Part shown: positions 63,645-64,000 of the stretch, in pieces | How the letters are laid out: each line of letters begins with the position of its first letter | Position numbering within the stretch: position 1 is the stretch's first letter | Source: Rana temporaria | Taxonomy: Eukaryota > Chordata > Amphibia > Anura > Ranidae | Direction of reading: 5' to 3' | DNA: 64,000 nucleotides | NCBI RefSeq assembly: GCF_905171775.1 | Contig: NC_053494.1 | Location: 135,106,092-135,170,091 of the forward strand | Made by a program: the position numbers and the translations under genes | Notes under the pieces: model-generated | Seen by the model: only the letters and a program-made list of their open reading frames with translations | Told to the model about the DNA's origin: nothing | Database searches by the model: none

Positions 63645-64000
63645 CACACGATTTTGAAGACGCACGTTTTCCCAACTTCATCATTAAAACGACGTTGCCC
63701 ACACACCATCGTTTTAAAAAAAATGATCTTGCAAAGTGTGGTGACGTATACAACACGTACGACGGCACTATAAAGGGAAAGTTCTATTCGCCTTTGGGCT
63801 GCTTTAGCTGGTTCCGTGTTAGTAAAAGACGTTTCGCGTTTTTTTTGTCTGTTACAGCATGATGAATGTGCTTACTCCATTATGAACGGTAGTTTTACCA
63901 GAACGAGCGCTCCCGTCTCATAACTTGCTTCTGAGCATGCGCGGGTTTTTTACGTCGTTTTAGCCCACACACGATCATTTTTTACAACCCAAAAAACGAC
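63645..64000. mobile_element. Hairpin MITE, second copy of 5961-6506, cut by window end
   Basis: Collinear with 6030-6360: CATCATTAAAACGACGTTGC, GGTGACGTATACAACACGTA, the CACTATAAAGGG TATA-like box at about 63767 and CTTTGGGCTGCTTTAGCTGG. The left end is replaced by other repeat sequence, and the right end is outside the window. Confidence 0.8.

Overview
The window reads as repeat-dense intergenic or intronic DNA from a vertebrate, most likely a frog (an anuran of the ranid type). This is an inference from the repeat flora: a DIRS tyrosine-recombinase retrotransposon, L2-like and L1-like LINEs, a Penelope-like element, Tc1-like transposons, hAT and TTAA-type MITEs, and a large family of hairpin MITEs, all nested in each other. 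I find no convincing host protein-coding gene, no rRNA or tRNA, no CRISPR array and no bacterial-style operon. Almost every long open frame lies in a tandem repeat, a palindrome or a transposon.

The centrepiece is an apparently intact DIRS-type retrotransposon at about 31433-37578. It has near-identical inverted terminal repeats, an internal complementary region that joins the reverse complements of both ends, and three uninterrupted overlapping frames: a Gag-like protein, RT plus RNase H plus the Dam-methyltransferase-like domain, and a tyrosine recombinase with its catalytic residues. It sits at a unit boundary of a short tandem repeat, inside an older TA-flanked MITE, with no target duplication. 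The recombinase frame stays open under the whole RT frame for about 1.8 kb.

Region by region: 1-12 kb holds TTAA MITEs, hairpin MITEs, a hAT MITE with a perfect 8-bp target duplication, a hammerhead-like motif and a microRNA-like hairpin. 12.1-14.8 kb is a TTAA element swollen by a 23/24-bp minisatellite that is open in all six frames. 15.2-18.0 kb carries two related TTAA elements in inverted orientation. 20-31 kb holds a TTAA element with a 578-bp insertion carrying a hammerhead-like motif, a Tc1 relic split by a MITE, a 52-bp minisatellite, a fold-back repeat and an open L2-like RT tail. 31.1-37.7 kb is the DIRS locus. 38-49 kb holds a Tc1 transposase relic, nested MITEs, two hAT elements inserted back to back in one target site, and a Penelope-like relic with a GIY-YIG motif. 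49-64 kb holds an L1-like RT split by a MITE, an L2-like RT relic, a 518-bp near-perfect palindrome, a solo LTR with a 5-bp target duplication, more minisatellites and further MITE copies, the last one cut by the window edge.

The elements do not form a pathway. Their nesting gives a relative chronology: LINEs, Tc1 elements and TTAA MITEs are older, the hairpin MITEs landed in them later, and the DIRS element is among the youngest insertions. A few stretches without recognisable repeats (about 10.9-12.1, 38.3-38.9, 47.1-48.0 and 55.5-56.3 kb) are the best places to look for host regulatory sequence or exons.
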